Source of the DNA: Druceiella hillmani
Lineage: Eukaryota > Arthropoda > Insecta > Lepidoptera > Hepialidae
Direction of reading: 5' to 3'
DNA length: 64,000 nt
Assembly (NCBI GenBank): GCA_039881145.1
Contig: JAYKKI010000088.1
Coordinates: 5,974,001 to 6,038,000, forward strand
Positions 36,261 to 49,555 of this stretch are shown here, one piece after another. Position 1 is the stretch's first letter, and each line of letters opens with the position of its first letter. The notes beneath the pieces were generated by a model, which worked only from the letters and a program-made list of their open reading frames with translations, had not been told where the DNA came from and did not search any database. The position numbers and the translations under genes were made by a program.

Positions 36261-37139
36261 GCATATTATTTTTTTAATATCTTATCATGTATTAATTTCA
36301 AACTGCATTATATACTCTAACATTTTATGAACATAGGTCTGAAACAATAGAAATAAGAGGACTCTAGTAGGTGGACAGACTGACGGATATACGGTTTGTT
36401 AGACTGCAGAACGATAGACGGACGGATGGATAACTAATGAAATGTGCACACGTCAATAAGTTCACGGTCATAAATTTTAAAAGAAACTACATAATTTATA
36501 TAAAAAATATTTAATAACCTTATTTTCATAATAAATAATATCAAAATATCTTAGATAACAATGAAAAGCCTTTGTTATGAAGAGAAAATTGACTTGAGGG
36601 AACACTCTTTTCCCTCCTTTTTCAGTTTTGGAAATGCATAATTTCAATGCATTTTTTAATTTGAATGCGTTTTAATTAAACAAGTACAATTAATGTTATA
36701 AATATAATTTATACCCTCAAATGTTTGTATGTACCTAATTTTTATATAATCGTCGCAGTAGAGTAGTAGTTAGTATAATCGTCGCAGTAGTAGTTTCTCC
36801 TGGTACTTAAAAAGTTTTAATGATATTTTGATTATGAAAATTTTCTCCAATTCTAGATATCCAGATGAACTATTTCAAGAGATAGAGATGAAAAAAGAAG
36901 ATGGATTAGAAAAATCTGTGGGCGTGCATCTTAACATGTACTGGTGTATTTCCTTTTCATGCCTTTTCGCCGTTAATTAAATCCTACTTTAGATAGAAAT
37001 TTATTTTAATTTCATTTCAGCAATATTAATTTGGAATATTAATAATCTGTTACATATTTATAGATGCCGGTAGCCAAAGTATCATTTTGATGAGATACTC
37101 TGAAATTTGATTCTAAAATTTCAACGTAATAGATGAGAA
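36261..37139. other. No recognisable gene; short direct repeat
   Basis: TATAATCGTCGCAGTAG occurs twice (36745-36761 and 36774-36790). A GACGGA-rich patch lies near 36370-36430. Nothing else is seen. Confidence 0.5.
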
Positions 37140-38214
37140 AGGGACATACGATGCTAGTTTATAAAACACATAGTTATATTAACTTTGCTTCACAAAAATG
37201 ATTAATTATATAAAATCCTTCATATCGCATCACGACACTCTTTTTTTAACATCTCTCGTATATTAAAAAAAACAAACACGACATTAAATTATTTACTTTT
37301 ACACAAGCACTCGACGTGATGTCACAAAACCTGGTTAACACGATCGCGAATTAAACACAAGTACGTTAGCGAACAGAGCGAAGCAAGTTCAAAGGATAAA
37401 ATATACCTGACACACTGTAGCTTTCACTTGTTCTAAAAGAGGACCCACGTCACTGCGGTTACTCATCAGGCAAAGTGGGCAAATTGTAAGCCTGTACACC
37501 GTTTGTTCCATATAGCGCTGGTAAACGAAAGTATCAACTGTTGTACAATGAAAACGCACGCTATGAGAGGAATCTGACGAAAATCTCAGAGCTTGAGTCG
37601 GTTTGCGGAGTTGTATTGAAAGACGAGTTATATTTGACAATATAGACGTTGTGACAAATTATGATGAAAATTTATATATTTTAATTTTGATATTGCTTTT
37701 TTAAATTTTATAGAATTCTCTTATTAATAAGAGCAATTAAAACGTCGGCATTTGGTCCACGATATTTGTATTCACAATTGTCTGAATATTATATATCCAT
37801 TTCACTTTTGTATTCAGTTTGAAGATATTCAATGTCCACGAACAGGGATCCAACATATTTATTAATGAGAAGGGAATGACTAACTGATTGACTGAATCTG
37901 TTTTTTTTTTAACGAATTCTCTAGGAAATAGTTTGAAGGTCGTTTTTTTTGGCAAAGTGCAAAAAGGGACTATTTTGGGGTATCGCACCCTATTAAGGTT
38001 TACAATTGTTCTGTAAGAATTTATGTACTTATAAGCATTTAAGGGTCAAAAGTTTTTTTAATAAACTATTAGTAACAAGTAAAAATATAATTTCCCACCG
38101 TGTTAATATATAACCTAATATATCACGATTTATCAACGCAATATATGGGATGGTACAGAAGAAATCTCACTCCACCTTAAATAGTGAATCCTGCAGGATG
38201 AAGAGCATTATTAA

Positions 38215-38350
38215 TTTGACAGTTACTATATATTTTGTATGTACAGATCTTCAATTAAATTGGGAGAGTTATGGCGGATGTTATTGTCAGGTACAAGTTG
38301 TTTTGAAAATAAAATAAATATAAAACCAGACGTAACTGATTATATTAACA
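38215..38350 (+). repeat. Old copia 5' LTR
   Basis: Shares AGTTACT, TTTTGTATGTA, GTACAAG-TGTTTTGA, AATAAAACC and the end ACTGATTATATTAACA with 42375-42550. It is 40 bp shorter, mainly because about 30 bp after AGTTACT is missing and about 13 bp near the end is lost. Ends in CA; the start is blurred. Confidence 0.8.
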
Positions 38351-38363
38351 TGGTAGTAGAGTG
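38351..38363 (+). other. Primer-binding site (Met-tRNA 3'-end type)
   Basis: TGGTAGTAGAGTG directly after the LTR resembles TGGTATCAGAGC, the usual copia-superfamily site complementary to the 3' end of initiator Met-tRNA. Confidence 0.65.
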
Positions 38364-38539
38364 TGGTTGAAAATAATAAAAGAACAAAAAGAGCAAAAGG
38401 GTTCAAAAAGAAAAATTGTACAGAACTCCGTACGCAAAAACGGCAACTAGCATTACAATAACGGGAAAATAAGAATGCTAAAGTTTTTACAATTCAAAAA
38501 GATGTAGTAACAAGTACAAAATTTAAAGCCAATAAGAAC

Positions 38540-39060
38540 ACATGGGACGATCGAGATATCCAGGAAACAAAATATATTTACAGCGCAATAACAAAAAAGC
38601 AGCTGGAATATATAAGAGAACTCGATACAGCTTACGAAATTATTTAAAAAATTTGATGAGGTGTACCTTAAGAAGTCAACAGCGTTACAAATAGTGTGCC
38701 GACATAACCTAGAAAGTGATAAATTAAAAAATTATTCACATATAACCTTATGTTTTTAAGACATTTAATAGCTGTAAATGAACTAAAACAAGCAGGTGCA
38801 GCAGTATCAGAACAGGAAAATATGTTAAAAGTACTACCAAAAAATTACAGTTACATTGGTCACCTAATGGACGTTTTGCCAGAAGGTGAAAGAACTGTCA
38901 ATTATCTGAATAGTAAAATAAGATTTAAAAAGGCGGAGAATGCATGTAATACATCAAATGTTCCAAAAAAATCCTAGCAGAAGCCCACAGGTCACATCAG
39001 AAAAATGTTAATTGTTTCAGTTGTGGACAGGCTGGACACATTAAAAATATGTATGTATAT
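38540..39060 (+). pseudogene. Old copia gag remnant
   Basis: The capsid-like region is visible as TWDDRDIQETKYIYSA, then YLKKSTALQIVCRHNLES and, in 38750-38977, LKQAGAAVSEQENMLKVLPKNYSYIGHLMDV cut into parts by frame changes. A zinc knuckle CFSCGQAGHIKN follows near 39010 and keeps C-x2-C-x4-H, but the last Cys is lost (Met-Tyr there). In-frame stops occur before and after the knuckle. Confidence 0.8.
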
Positions 39061-39122
39061 CGTGGTTGAGGACGTGGATTTTCTAGTCACAGAGGGCGTG
39101 GATAATATCACACAAAAATGTC

Positions 39123-39659
39123 TTGGAGGACGAGGAAATCATCATCATATTAGTAGTTGACTTTCACAGTCAAGGTAATAATTTCCATACTACTATAGTA
39201 AGCAATATGTACACAACTAGTGAAAATGACAAGCCAAATGAATGTCAAATAAAATGGTTACTTGATTGTGGATGTACAGACCATATTATCAATAGTGATG
39301 AGTACTTTGATACCTGCAAGGTATTAAAGACACTTATAAAAGTTAAAATTGGTGATAGAACATTATAAGAAGCTACAAAATTTGGTAGTATTAAAACGTG
39401 TTTCCCATTCTATGGACCAAAATCTGAAGTGACGTTGATAAAAGTTTTTAATGTGAAAGAAATGAAAGTAAACTTGATGAGTTACGCGAAAATTACAGAC
39501 AAACATTCAATTGTCTCAAGAGGAGGAGTTTCAAAAATGTGCAATACAAACGGATTTCTAAAAAAGATTATAGCAATTGTAATTAAGGACGAGATAATAG
39601 GACTATATAAGGTGAAAAGCTACATGAATAAAAAAACATTGCAAGCGAACATAAGTTAA
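39123..39659 (+). pseudogene. Old copia protease remnant
   Basis: KWLLDCGCTDHIIN (within 39255-39300) is the aspartic-protease active site with Cys in place of the usual Ser of DSG. A stop at 39366-39368 splits it from the later protease part (39429-39659, VKEMKVNLMSYAKI), which leads into the pre-integrase region. Confidence 0.75.
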
Positions 39660-39733
39660 TGCGATATGAACGTAAAACAAAAACTACACCATATACATTT
39701 CAATAACCTGAAACTAATGTATAAAATAATTCA

Positions 39734-40529
39734 TTGGAAAGATTACCTAAAAAATTTGAACCTGACTATTTAAAATGCGCAACGTCTATTGAAAACAAAA
39801 GGCATAATTTACTATTTCACAATAATCGAAGAAAATCAAAAGAGATACAAGAGATAGTTCATACAGATTTAAATAGTCCACATCAAACTACCGGAAATCA
39901 CGAAAAAAAATATTTCTTAAGATTTATAGATGACTACAGGAAATTAATGTCTACTGTATTAAAAAAAAGATGAGGTATATACATACTAAGTGCAATACGT
40001 AAATGAGGTACAAAACTTGACAGGAAAAATTATAAAGGAGCTACAGTGCGACAATGGAAAAGAGTGCATAAACGCAAGAGTTTTTCAGTTTGCAAAAGAA
40101 AAGGGAATAGTAATAAAACCTTGTCCCGCATATGTTCATGAACTCAATGGAACCGCAGAGAGATGCCATAGATCATTAATGGACACTAGCAGATATCTTT
40201 TATTAGAAATAAAGGTTGAGAAGATTTTGGCTACAAGCAATCAAATCAGCGGCATACCTTAAAAACAGGACATTGACTAATACTATTGAAAGAAAAACGC
40301 CATATGAAATATTTTTAAAAGGAAACCATCAGCTAAAAACTTAAAATTGAATAGAAGTAAAGTGTTTTTGAGTATTTCAGAAGAAAGGCGAAAATCTAAA
40401 TCAGACAAGAAAGCAGTAGTTCGAATCTTTTTTGGATATATTGACACCGGATACAAAATGTTGATTCACAACAGAGTAATTGTGGCTAGACATTGTAATG
40501 TAATAGAGGAAGATTCTGTGTGTATTTAA
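39734..40529 (+). pseudogene. Old copia integrase remnant
   Basis: Three open pieces. 39734-39973 has the region before the catalytic core and IVHTDLNSP with the first Asp. 39990-40262 has QCDNGKEC with the second Asp and HELNGTAERCHRS with the Glu. 40347-40529 is the C-terminal part (VRIFFGYIDTGYKMLI). Frames change between the pieces, so no integrase could be made. Confidence 0.85.
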
Positions 40530-40849
40530 TAATGAGAAGGAAAAACGGAGCATAATAACAGAAAAGAAAAGAAGATAATAATATAATAACAGAAAAAATA
40601 GAGCAGATCTAACTAATACAAATCAAGAAATTAGGAATAAAACAAAACACTTAGATAATGATGAGACACACGAAGCAAGCAGTGATAATGAACTTAAAGA
40701 TGATGAAGAGGTAGAGAAAACAAAATCAAGAAGATAAATTTAAAACCTTCACTTCATTTTGACGAAGAATTTTGGTATTACTGTATACAGTAATTATTGT
40801 GATGCTACGAAAATTACTACGAAACTTTCAGGAGACGATTACATGTGAC

Positions 40850-41960
40850 GAGTCAATGAAATGGAAAGAAGCTATGAATAGTGAGATGAACAGTCATGTA
40901 CAAAATAATGCATGGACACTTGCAAACAAACCTCTCAACAAAAAAGAATAATTTATGTAAAAAGCAGTGAAAGTGAATATAAAGCCAGGTTAGTGGTACA
41001 AGGTTTCTGATGATACTTATTCTCCTGTTCCTAAAATATCGACCCCCAACAGCTATTGTCTTACTGTTGTCAACATTCTTTAGACATTCATTAAATGGAT
41101 TTAGAAACTGTATTCCTAAATGGTAAGGTTTAGTCTGAAGCGTTTATGTTAAGCAGCCAGTTGATTGTGAAGATGGTATTGATAGAGTTTATAAAATAAA
41201 TAAATCATTATACGGTTTAAAATAATCCATGAGCATAGTTTGAATGTTTTAATGATTACTTGACAACTCGCAATTTTCTCAGAAGTAAATATGACTATTG
41301 CCGGTACGTTAAAAAAGAATATGATTTAACTGTTTACATTTTATTATTTGTTGATTATTTATTAAATTGCCGTAAAAATAACAAGCTATTACTGATATAA
41401 AAATCAAATTATCTAACAGGTTTAAAATGAAAGACTTAAGTAGAAAAACTATATTGGTATTGATATTGAATACGATTATGATCGAAATAATATGTTTACT
41501 TTGAGGCAGAAAATGTATATTGAGTATTTCGCCAAACGGTACAACGCTGAAAATGCAAGACTAAGACACCTATCGGGATGAATTTAAAACTAGAGCCATC
41601 TGATATTATTGAGGATATAAAGGATAGAAACTTGATTGGTACTCTTTTGTATATCAGCTCTAGTACTAGACCAGATATATATTTTAGTGTAAATTACTTA
41701 AGTAGTAATTGTTATAATGAAACACACTTTAAATATGCTCGGCCAGTTTTAAAATATCTGTACTTAACGAAAGATCTTAAATTAAAATATCACAAAAATA
41801 CTATTGTTGATATCTTAGATGGTTTTGTTGACGCAGGAGATATCTAGATAGAATGTCTACCAAAGGATTAGTTATTAGACTTTTTAAAAATATTATTTAC
41901 TGGAAATCAAAGAAACAGAATAGTGTAACATAGTCCTCTGCATTTTACGAGTACATTTCC
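40850..41960 (+). pseudogene. Old copia reverse transcriptase and RNase H remnant
   Basis: The RT is badly broken: MDLETVFLNG near 41095 is motif A, and LLFVDYLL near 41345 stands where YVDD should be, so the catalytic motif is damaged. 41578-41847 keeps DRNLIGTLLYISSSTRPDIYFSVNYLS, the end of the polymerase. Weak RNase H traces follow (SSAFYEYISLSEAVSE near 41935). Confidence 0.75.
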
Positions 41961-42374
41961 TTATCAGAAGCTGTATCAGAGATACATTTTTTAATCTGTA
42001 TAATGAATAATATTTTCACTAAAATTACTAAACCAGTTAAGATATATGAAAATAAAATCATGGAAATTTCACAAAGAATTCAAAACACATTAAGGTTCCT
42101 TTTCATTTATGAAAATTTGTATTGTAAATGAAAATGTTAAGCAAAAAAATATCGAAATAATAAAGATAAAGTCAGAAAACAATATTACGGATAAATTCAC
42201 AAAATCATTAGGACATGTGAAATTTAACAAATTTAGAAAAATGTTAAATGTAAAAGAATAATAAACATAAATATGTCATAAAAAGTTATGTCAAGTTAAT
42301 AATAAATGTAATAGCACTGTAACCGATTTTTATAATTTTTATGAGGTTTGTTGCGATATAAATGTAAGGAGGCG

Positions 42375-42550
42375 TATTAGTTACTGTACATTCAAATTGG
42401 CAACATTGATCTACTATATTTTTGTATGTATGGAACTTCAGTTGACTTGAGAGTGTTACGGTTGATTACATTGTCATGTACAAGGTGTTTTGATAATAAA
42501 GTAAAAATAAAACCGGAGATAAAAGTTTGTTTTTACTGATTATATTATCA
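42375..42550 (+). repeat. Old copia 3' LTR
   Basis: A 176-bp partner of 38215-38350, preceded by the purine-rich AAGGAGGCG (42366-42374) and followed by the ATTAA duplication. It appears the less deleted of the two LTRs. Confidence 0.8.
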
Positions 42551-45500
42551 ATTAAATATAAATATATACAAATTCTACTTTCCACGTCGCTTAAAGTTTG
42601 AGAAAAAAAACAGTGAGAAATGAATAATCAGACGAATAGATACTATTCCATAAACGTTTCTCCTTTTTAGTTTTGGCGTAGAAAATTAAAAAATTAAAAA
42701 ATTAAGATCCAAAAATTAGTCCCAAATTTTAGTTACATTCATATCTTACAAGCTAACATTAGTCGACACAGACATCACTTTGCTTGAATAAAATATCATA
42801 TCTTTTATAAATATCGAAATAATTCAATATCCAAAAAAGTACAGACAATAACGGTATAAATAAAAAAAAAACATTAAAACGATGTTCTCCTCATCTTCCC
42901 TCAATTAGATAAAAAATAAATTTCAAAATGACAGCACCTGCTCTTAAACAAAAATAACACGCGTATTAAATTAAACGCGAATTCATTATCAAAGTAAAGA
43001 AAGTTCAAAGAAAAAACAGCGCATGTTACACTATGGCTGGTCCTTTCCCCTCCCCCCCAGAAATCCCCATCAGAGTTGCTGCCCGCCTGGCGACCAGGCG
43101 ATTGACGATGTCTCGCTTATTGAGAAATGGAAATATTACGAAAACATATGGCCATTCAAAGTTTTTTAACGTTTTTCTAACGTAACGCGGTGTTTGACTA
43201 TTTCTTTATTCCATAAATCATAAATCAGGATCTTACATCCTGATGAGTTATGAAAACAATTTTGACAAATTGTAAAAATTGACCAAAGTTTCAAACTTGA
43301 CCGAAGTTTGAAATTTAAATTTTAAACAAAGACGAAAAAACCGCACTGCAAAGTAAATGAAATAGGAAGATGTTCCTTTTCTATTATTATCATTTAATTT
43401 GGAAATTAGCTTCTTAGTGACTAGCTACTTCTTAAACAGATTTTATAAATTTTTTAATCCTGGTTTTTAATTAGCCTATATTTTTAAGACATCTTATCCC
43501 AACTAGCTAATTAAGCGTGGTCAACTACCTCATTGCGCTAAGAATGATGGTATTTTTTGTTATAGTCTTTCTTTATAAATATTTTATGTATTTTTAAATA
43601 CTGATTTATTTTTTCAATAGTTTTCTATTCTACTCTACCTGAACATCGAATTATCGACTAAAATTTATTTAAAATATAATAATCGAATACATAAAAATAG
43701 ATTTACGAAATCTATTCTTTAGAGAGAATTCCGTGAACGACCCCATAATCATTTAAGTGTGTTTCTATGAAACCATTTACATGTAATATTATGTTTATCA
43801 CGTAATATATCTTCAACATAAATTAAAATATTGTGAATTTTCCAAAATTTATGAGATTTCAAAACTTTACTATTGTTTGTTTTTTTACTGTTTGTTTTCA
43901 TATAATTTACATGAATTTCTGGTAACGTTGTTGCTTCCCCCCATCGCCCGCAAGACCGCGGAAACCACAGAAGGGCGTTTGATACCCGTATTTTTTGTAG
44001 ATATTTTCAGCAATATAAATTATGCTACGTAAAGACCTGAAAAACACTTTTTGTAATCGTCATAACTCGCCTCTTCAATTCATACCCCACATGATGCAAA
44101 AAATGGAAAATATTTGACACTAAGAGTCAAATGAGACCCACATAATATTTCAAGACTATAGATATATAAATATAATTTATATCTTAGGTAACTAACTAAA
44201 ATATAAACTACGACATGCGTGTTACCTATAAAAATTTAATTATTAAAAAAGTAATAAATAATAATTATAACGAAATTACGGCCAAACACCCAGTTTTATT
44301 ACCATAATACATCGTTATCCATTTAAGACGTATTGATTAGTATGAGATTCACACCGAAGTTAATAACAAAAATTTATTAATTTTTATGTGAGAAATACCG
44401 AAAAAATATTTGGAGCAGTTAAATAATCTGAGGAAATCATCTTTTAGACAAAAAGCATTTTTTAAGCGAAAGCAGATACGGCTACTTGCCATTAATAGCC
44501 TTTTATTTCAGTTATTATATTGTTATCATTTGTCATTATAATACGAAAATCTTTAAGTTCGTCTACCTTCTCAAAACTACTTAATTGTATTAGCTGTACA
44601 TGATGGGTGCCCCGGGCTATAATTCGGACGGATATTGAGCTCGAAATTGAACCTCATATTCGCAAAATTCTCTAAATAAAAAAAATATGAATGGTATACG
44701 TCTTGCTATATTTATTAAGTAATATTGGATATACAAGGATATAATATCATACAATCCATTTCACTATGTTGTTGCCAGGGCTAAAATGTTATAAGGAATA
44801 TTTTTTTGTCAGCTGACGATAGCAAATACAAAATTATGTCCTAAGTTTTTCCAATATATATTTTATGATGTATGAAAATAAACTATAATAGCGCTATTTT
44901 TTATTATCCAACAATCCATTCGATTTATATACAAATATCCAGGACGGCAAGAAAAGCTGAAAAAGCTGAAAATATATTTTTTCGTGTTAATTTTATTCTT
45001 TATGTTGTGATAAAATAATAATAGAATATGTCTCCAACCAAAAATTCGTGTTTTTCTCAAAATACAATTTGTGCATTTACGGCGTTTTGCATGTTTGCAA
45101 AAATAAGTTTATTGGATTTGTTTTGCCATAAGGAAGACATTTTTGTATATAGTGCTAATTATACACAAATTGTCAATGAATATGACATTATATCATAAAG
45201 ACATTGACAGTTGTTTATTCTTTTATACAAAGAAAATTGCGTCGCGGGCGCATTTAAAATGTAAAAAATAACATGACTTGATAAAAATAAATACTTCGTA
45301 TTTTATAAGAACTTATTTTAAATATTTCAGTAGATAAATTTATTATAGACTTAATATTGATAAAAACCGAACACTGAGAATTTTTTTATTGAATTAGTTT
45401 ACACCTATATTGAAATTACGTCGCTAAAAAAGGGATGAGATGATGAAAGAAGAGGAAAAACAACATACTATTTTTCTCGCACTAAAAGCATGGTAGCCGT

Positions 45501-48500
45501 ATATTAGTGTATTAACTTTTTTGCAAAAAATTAGAGAGAGACAGAACAAACTAATTTTACGCCAATATGAAATAGGATTTTTGTTTACAAAAGCCTTACG
45601 ATTTAGCTTTATTAATATTAAAGCTTATGTTATAATTTGTTTGTACCATACCATAAAATAAAAATTATTAAAATTTTTATGAAAACTCTGATGACACGCG
45701 GAACGTCCAATATAATTAATTATTTTTAAGAAAATGTAGTGTGAAGTGTTACTTCTGCAGATATAATTCAATACCCTTTGAAATAAATTAATAATATTAG
45801 TTCATTAAAATAATTGTGTATTTATCTTATATATTGGTAACCGTAAATAAATTTTAACATATTAATAGATTTGTTTTAAAGAACTTATTTTTAAAATTCA
45901 TTCGAATTTTTGAACTCGTTTTTTAATATAACCATTATTTCATCTAGAAAGAAAGTTTTTTATAAAAAAATATGATTTTTTAAAATTCCATGAAAATTTT
46001 AAGACCACATTTTTCGAAATTTCACAATTCAATAAGATGACTTGTAAGATTAAGTTCCAATTAGTTTTATCGTATTGGTTTTTATCCGTTTGCGACCAGG
46101 TTGTATTAACACTTTTTGACAGCTGATGCAAACGCAAATAAAACAAAAGGTCGTGTATATCTCAAACACAGAAAAAAAGGTAAGTTTGTGTTTAAGAAAA
46201 TGCACACACCACACTATGATGAAAATATATTTACGGAGGTCCTAATATATATTCGTCATTTAATTTTCTATCATTGAACACTTTACAAGTTATCAAGTTG
46301 TTAGGTTACATAATATGGCTATTTCTGATATTTCTGTAATTAAATGAGAAAAAAAGCTAAAGACAACCCTTTCGAAATATTTAGCAACACGTAAGTATCT
46401 AGAAGTAGACTAAATTAATCTTCGCGTTAAAAGCAAAGAGTTCCAAGCAAAAAACGTTAATGTGTCTTTTAAGTGGATCATTTAACGATATACGAATGAT
46501 GAGATTTCGGAAAAAAATTTGTCTCCAAATTACCTATTTAAAGCTTAATTTGTACTATTCTGAAAACATACATCTGAAACATATCAACCACTAAAATGTA
46601 AACAAATATTGAAATATAATATAAAGTGTTATCGACTCTATTTATCCGTAAAAGACACAAAATAAGTCCCATCGAACCTCGATTAGAAAAAAGTTAATTT
46701 AGAAAAGTTAACAGATTCATTTTTAGTTAAAACATTTTGACATTAATCTTATCAGCTGTGGGCTACTCGAAACGAAAATTTCCAGACATATATCATTATA
46801 TTTGGCTGCTTTTCGTGATAATTTTAATACTCATTGCAAAAATTGATTAAAAGTTTATTCTTAAATCCTCTCATTCCACGGATATTCCTAATACACGAAC
46901 TGTAAAAAATCGCAAACCAATGTTGGTACTCGCAAATAATAGTCCAAAACAAAAAAACATTCTTAACGTTTTCAATTAGTCCAGAAACGGATGCATCTTT
47001 CCTTATACTTGCAGAAAATCATATTCGATAAAGAACAAAATGAAAAAAATGTCTTTTTCCCTATTGTACATATGACGATGGCATCTTAAGTTTTAGAAAA
47101 TACAATTCGAGTTATCTTTTTATTAGGAACGGAGTACGTCACAAATGGGGGTTTTGTGTTCCTTAACCACTAATTTGTCTTATGTAAGTATTGTCTCTTT
47201 CTTTTAGACTCATATTTTAATAGGTTAAACTAGCTTCAAGTCATTAGCAAGTCATAGCCATTTGTAAATTACGTCAGTTTTAAAATTTATCTTTAAAATG
47301 GAAAGTGCGAAGCTTTTTTGTAAATCGGTCAGGAAAGAAATTTTCTTTTGTGGCTTAATATATTGGTTGTAAGACTTTACATCTCGATCCCGTATCAAAG
47401 AACTTCTTTCGATCTCTTTTTTTCTTCTTTCGAGAAGGTAAAAATTCACTTAGAAATAAAAATTTGAAATTAATGCCTAATGATTTGAACAATTTGATGC
47501 AAAAATTGATATTGTGATGCTGGTAGTTGTAAAGTAATTTATAGAAATTCTTGTAAAATTATGGATGAATGTTGCATAATAATGTTAATTGACGCAAATA
47601 ACGATATAAGTTTGGTCTTACATTTAAAAAAAATCCTATTTAACTTCATTTGTTTCATCTAAAAGTACATTTTTAATCATAGTGCAAACTAAACTGTTAT
47701 CTGTTATTATTTTGTTGTATTATTGGTTAATCTGTTAATTAGTATTCATGTAACAGAGTTCTCAATTTTGTAAATTAAAAATTCACACACTCAAAATTGA
47801 TGATTAATTGGTGTAATACTCCAGCTGGAAAGGAATAATCATTCTAAAATATTGTGTGATTTTTTTTACAAATTTATTTATGCCTTCTCATTATATCAAA
47901 ACATCATATACGCTTATAGAAAAAAGCTACTCGTTGCTCATAATTCCCAGTGAATTATAAGATCCAGGAAATGGAAATGGCATTTAAAATTGTTTGAATC
48001 TTTTAATGGCTAATATTCATATAAAACGGGAGAATTTAATGGTAGCAAAAGGGCCTCACCTCGCCCGTGCTGCTGTGACGGCCAAAAAATATACAAGCGA
48101 TGTTAAATTATAAAATATGGACTTGAAAACAGTTGCTTCACGAAAATTGTTACTAATCCATGCCTCACGAAAATTGTTACTTAATGTCACAATATCCTTT
48201 TTACAATATCGTTTGTGAACAAGATAAAGATGACAAAAACATTGAAATATTTCCTATCCCCCGGCACGCACTCGACGTAATGCCATAAATATTACACAGA
48301 CGCGAATTAAATGCTAACACGCTAACAAATAAAGCAACGGAGCTCAAAAAGAAAATATATACCGGATGTACTCTGTGGCTGTCGTGTGATCTGAAAGGGG
48401 ACCTCTGTCATTTCAGTTACCCAGCAGCAAAGCGAACTGGAAGTTAACGCGCCGTGAACCGTTCTCTTTACGTAGCGTCTGTAAGTGATGGTATAAACTT

Positions 48501-49555
48501 TTAAACAATGGATGAGCAAGCTGTGAGGTGAAATTATCTGATGAATTTCCTAATGCGATTGTTTCAACGTTTATTAGACTTGTATTGAGAGATGATTTAT
48601 ACCTTTGAATGAGACTGCTGTAACAATTTGGATGATCATTTTTTTCTTAAAATTCTTTTTTTTTTCAAATTTCAGAATGGTAATTTGTTAATAAGAAGAG
48701 TTAAATCATCGTTATGCTCATAAATTATCGTTCGTCCATTAGTTTTACTCTAATTCAAGGCTATGTCTCTGCTTCGGTCACATAATTTCCGCCAGAATAT
48801 TTTGTAACCCTGAATTTCTTTTATGTACGTATGGAATACACTATCAGGGTAAGCGCTGAAGGACTTAAATATACATTAGAAAAATAATTTTCGATGCAAC
48901 TATAAACAGTAATATAACTTTTCTCTACTTTGCATACTTAGACTATCACAAATTTGTTGAACGCCTAATACATATAATCACTGCTTTAATTTTTAACCCA
49001 TTTAAAAAAGGAGGTCGTTAATTTGATTGCTATTTTTGGATATATCACCTCATATCTCCACCAATAATCCTTAAATTTTTTATTTTTGAATATATCACCT
49101 CATATCTTCACCAATAATCATTCAATTTTGATTATGTTTTTTTTTTATTTGGAACGATATACCCCTAATGTGGTCCCATAAAAATGGACCTGGATCCTGG
49201 AATTTAAAAGTAAAGCACAGAATTTCTCAACATTGAAGGGAACGGGTACCGTTAATGTAGTTGAATGATATAAGCTTAATGATAATTTACATGATAACAA
49301 AAGTAGTATATGGCCTCGTTTAAATCGTTTTCATGTAAGCAAGAAAGTAATAAAAAAGTAGGTAGGTCTCTTTATGTTTTATTTGAAAGAATATCTCCCA
49401 TTATAGTCTCATTAGAATTTGTTTCGAATTTGATTGTGGGAATTGAAGTTACGTAATAGATTCGATAACTATGAACAGCACAGGTGCCGAGATCGTATTT
49501 GTATCATGTAAGACTAATGATTATTTAATATTAAACTCGTTGTTTGGTATTAAAT

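Larger units (their letters stand above)
38215..42550 (+). mobile_element. Ty1/copia LTR retrotransposon, old and heavily decayed
   Basis: Inserted into repeat copy 2. Its target duplication ATTAA (38210-38214 and 42551-42555) is a single ATTAA (TTAAT on the plus strand, 63444-63448) in the uninterrupted copy 3. Domain order is gag, zinc knuckle, protease, integrase, reverse transcriptase, RNase H, all on the plus strand but split by many stops and frame changes. It belongs to a different copia lineage from the 22.8-27.1 kb element: the primer site is of the tRNA 3'-end type and the protease reads DCG. Confidence 0.9.
37140..49555 (+). repeat. Long unidentified repeat, copy 2
   Basis: Bases 37640-38214 plus 42551-43090 match the inverse of 62900-64000. 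Bases 46025-46700 match the inverse of 62280-62890. Bases 46825-49555 match copy 1 and copy 3. The copia element at 38215-42550 interrupts it. The part 43090-46025 is absent from copy 3, but 44700-44930 of it matches the first bases of copy 1, so copy 3 has probably lost it. Homology stops near 49555. No coding gene is recognisable in the repeat itself. Confidence 0.75.
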
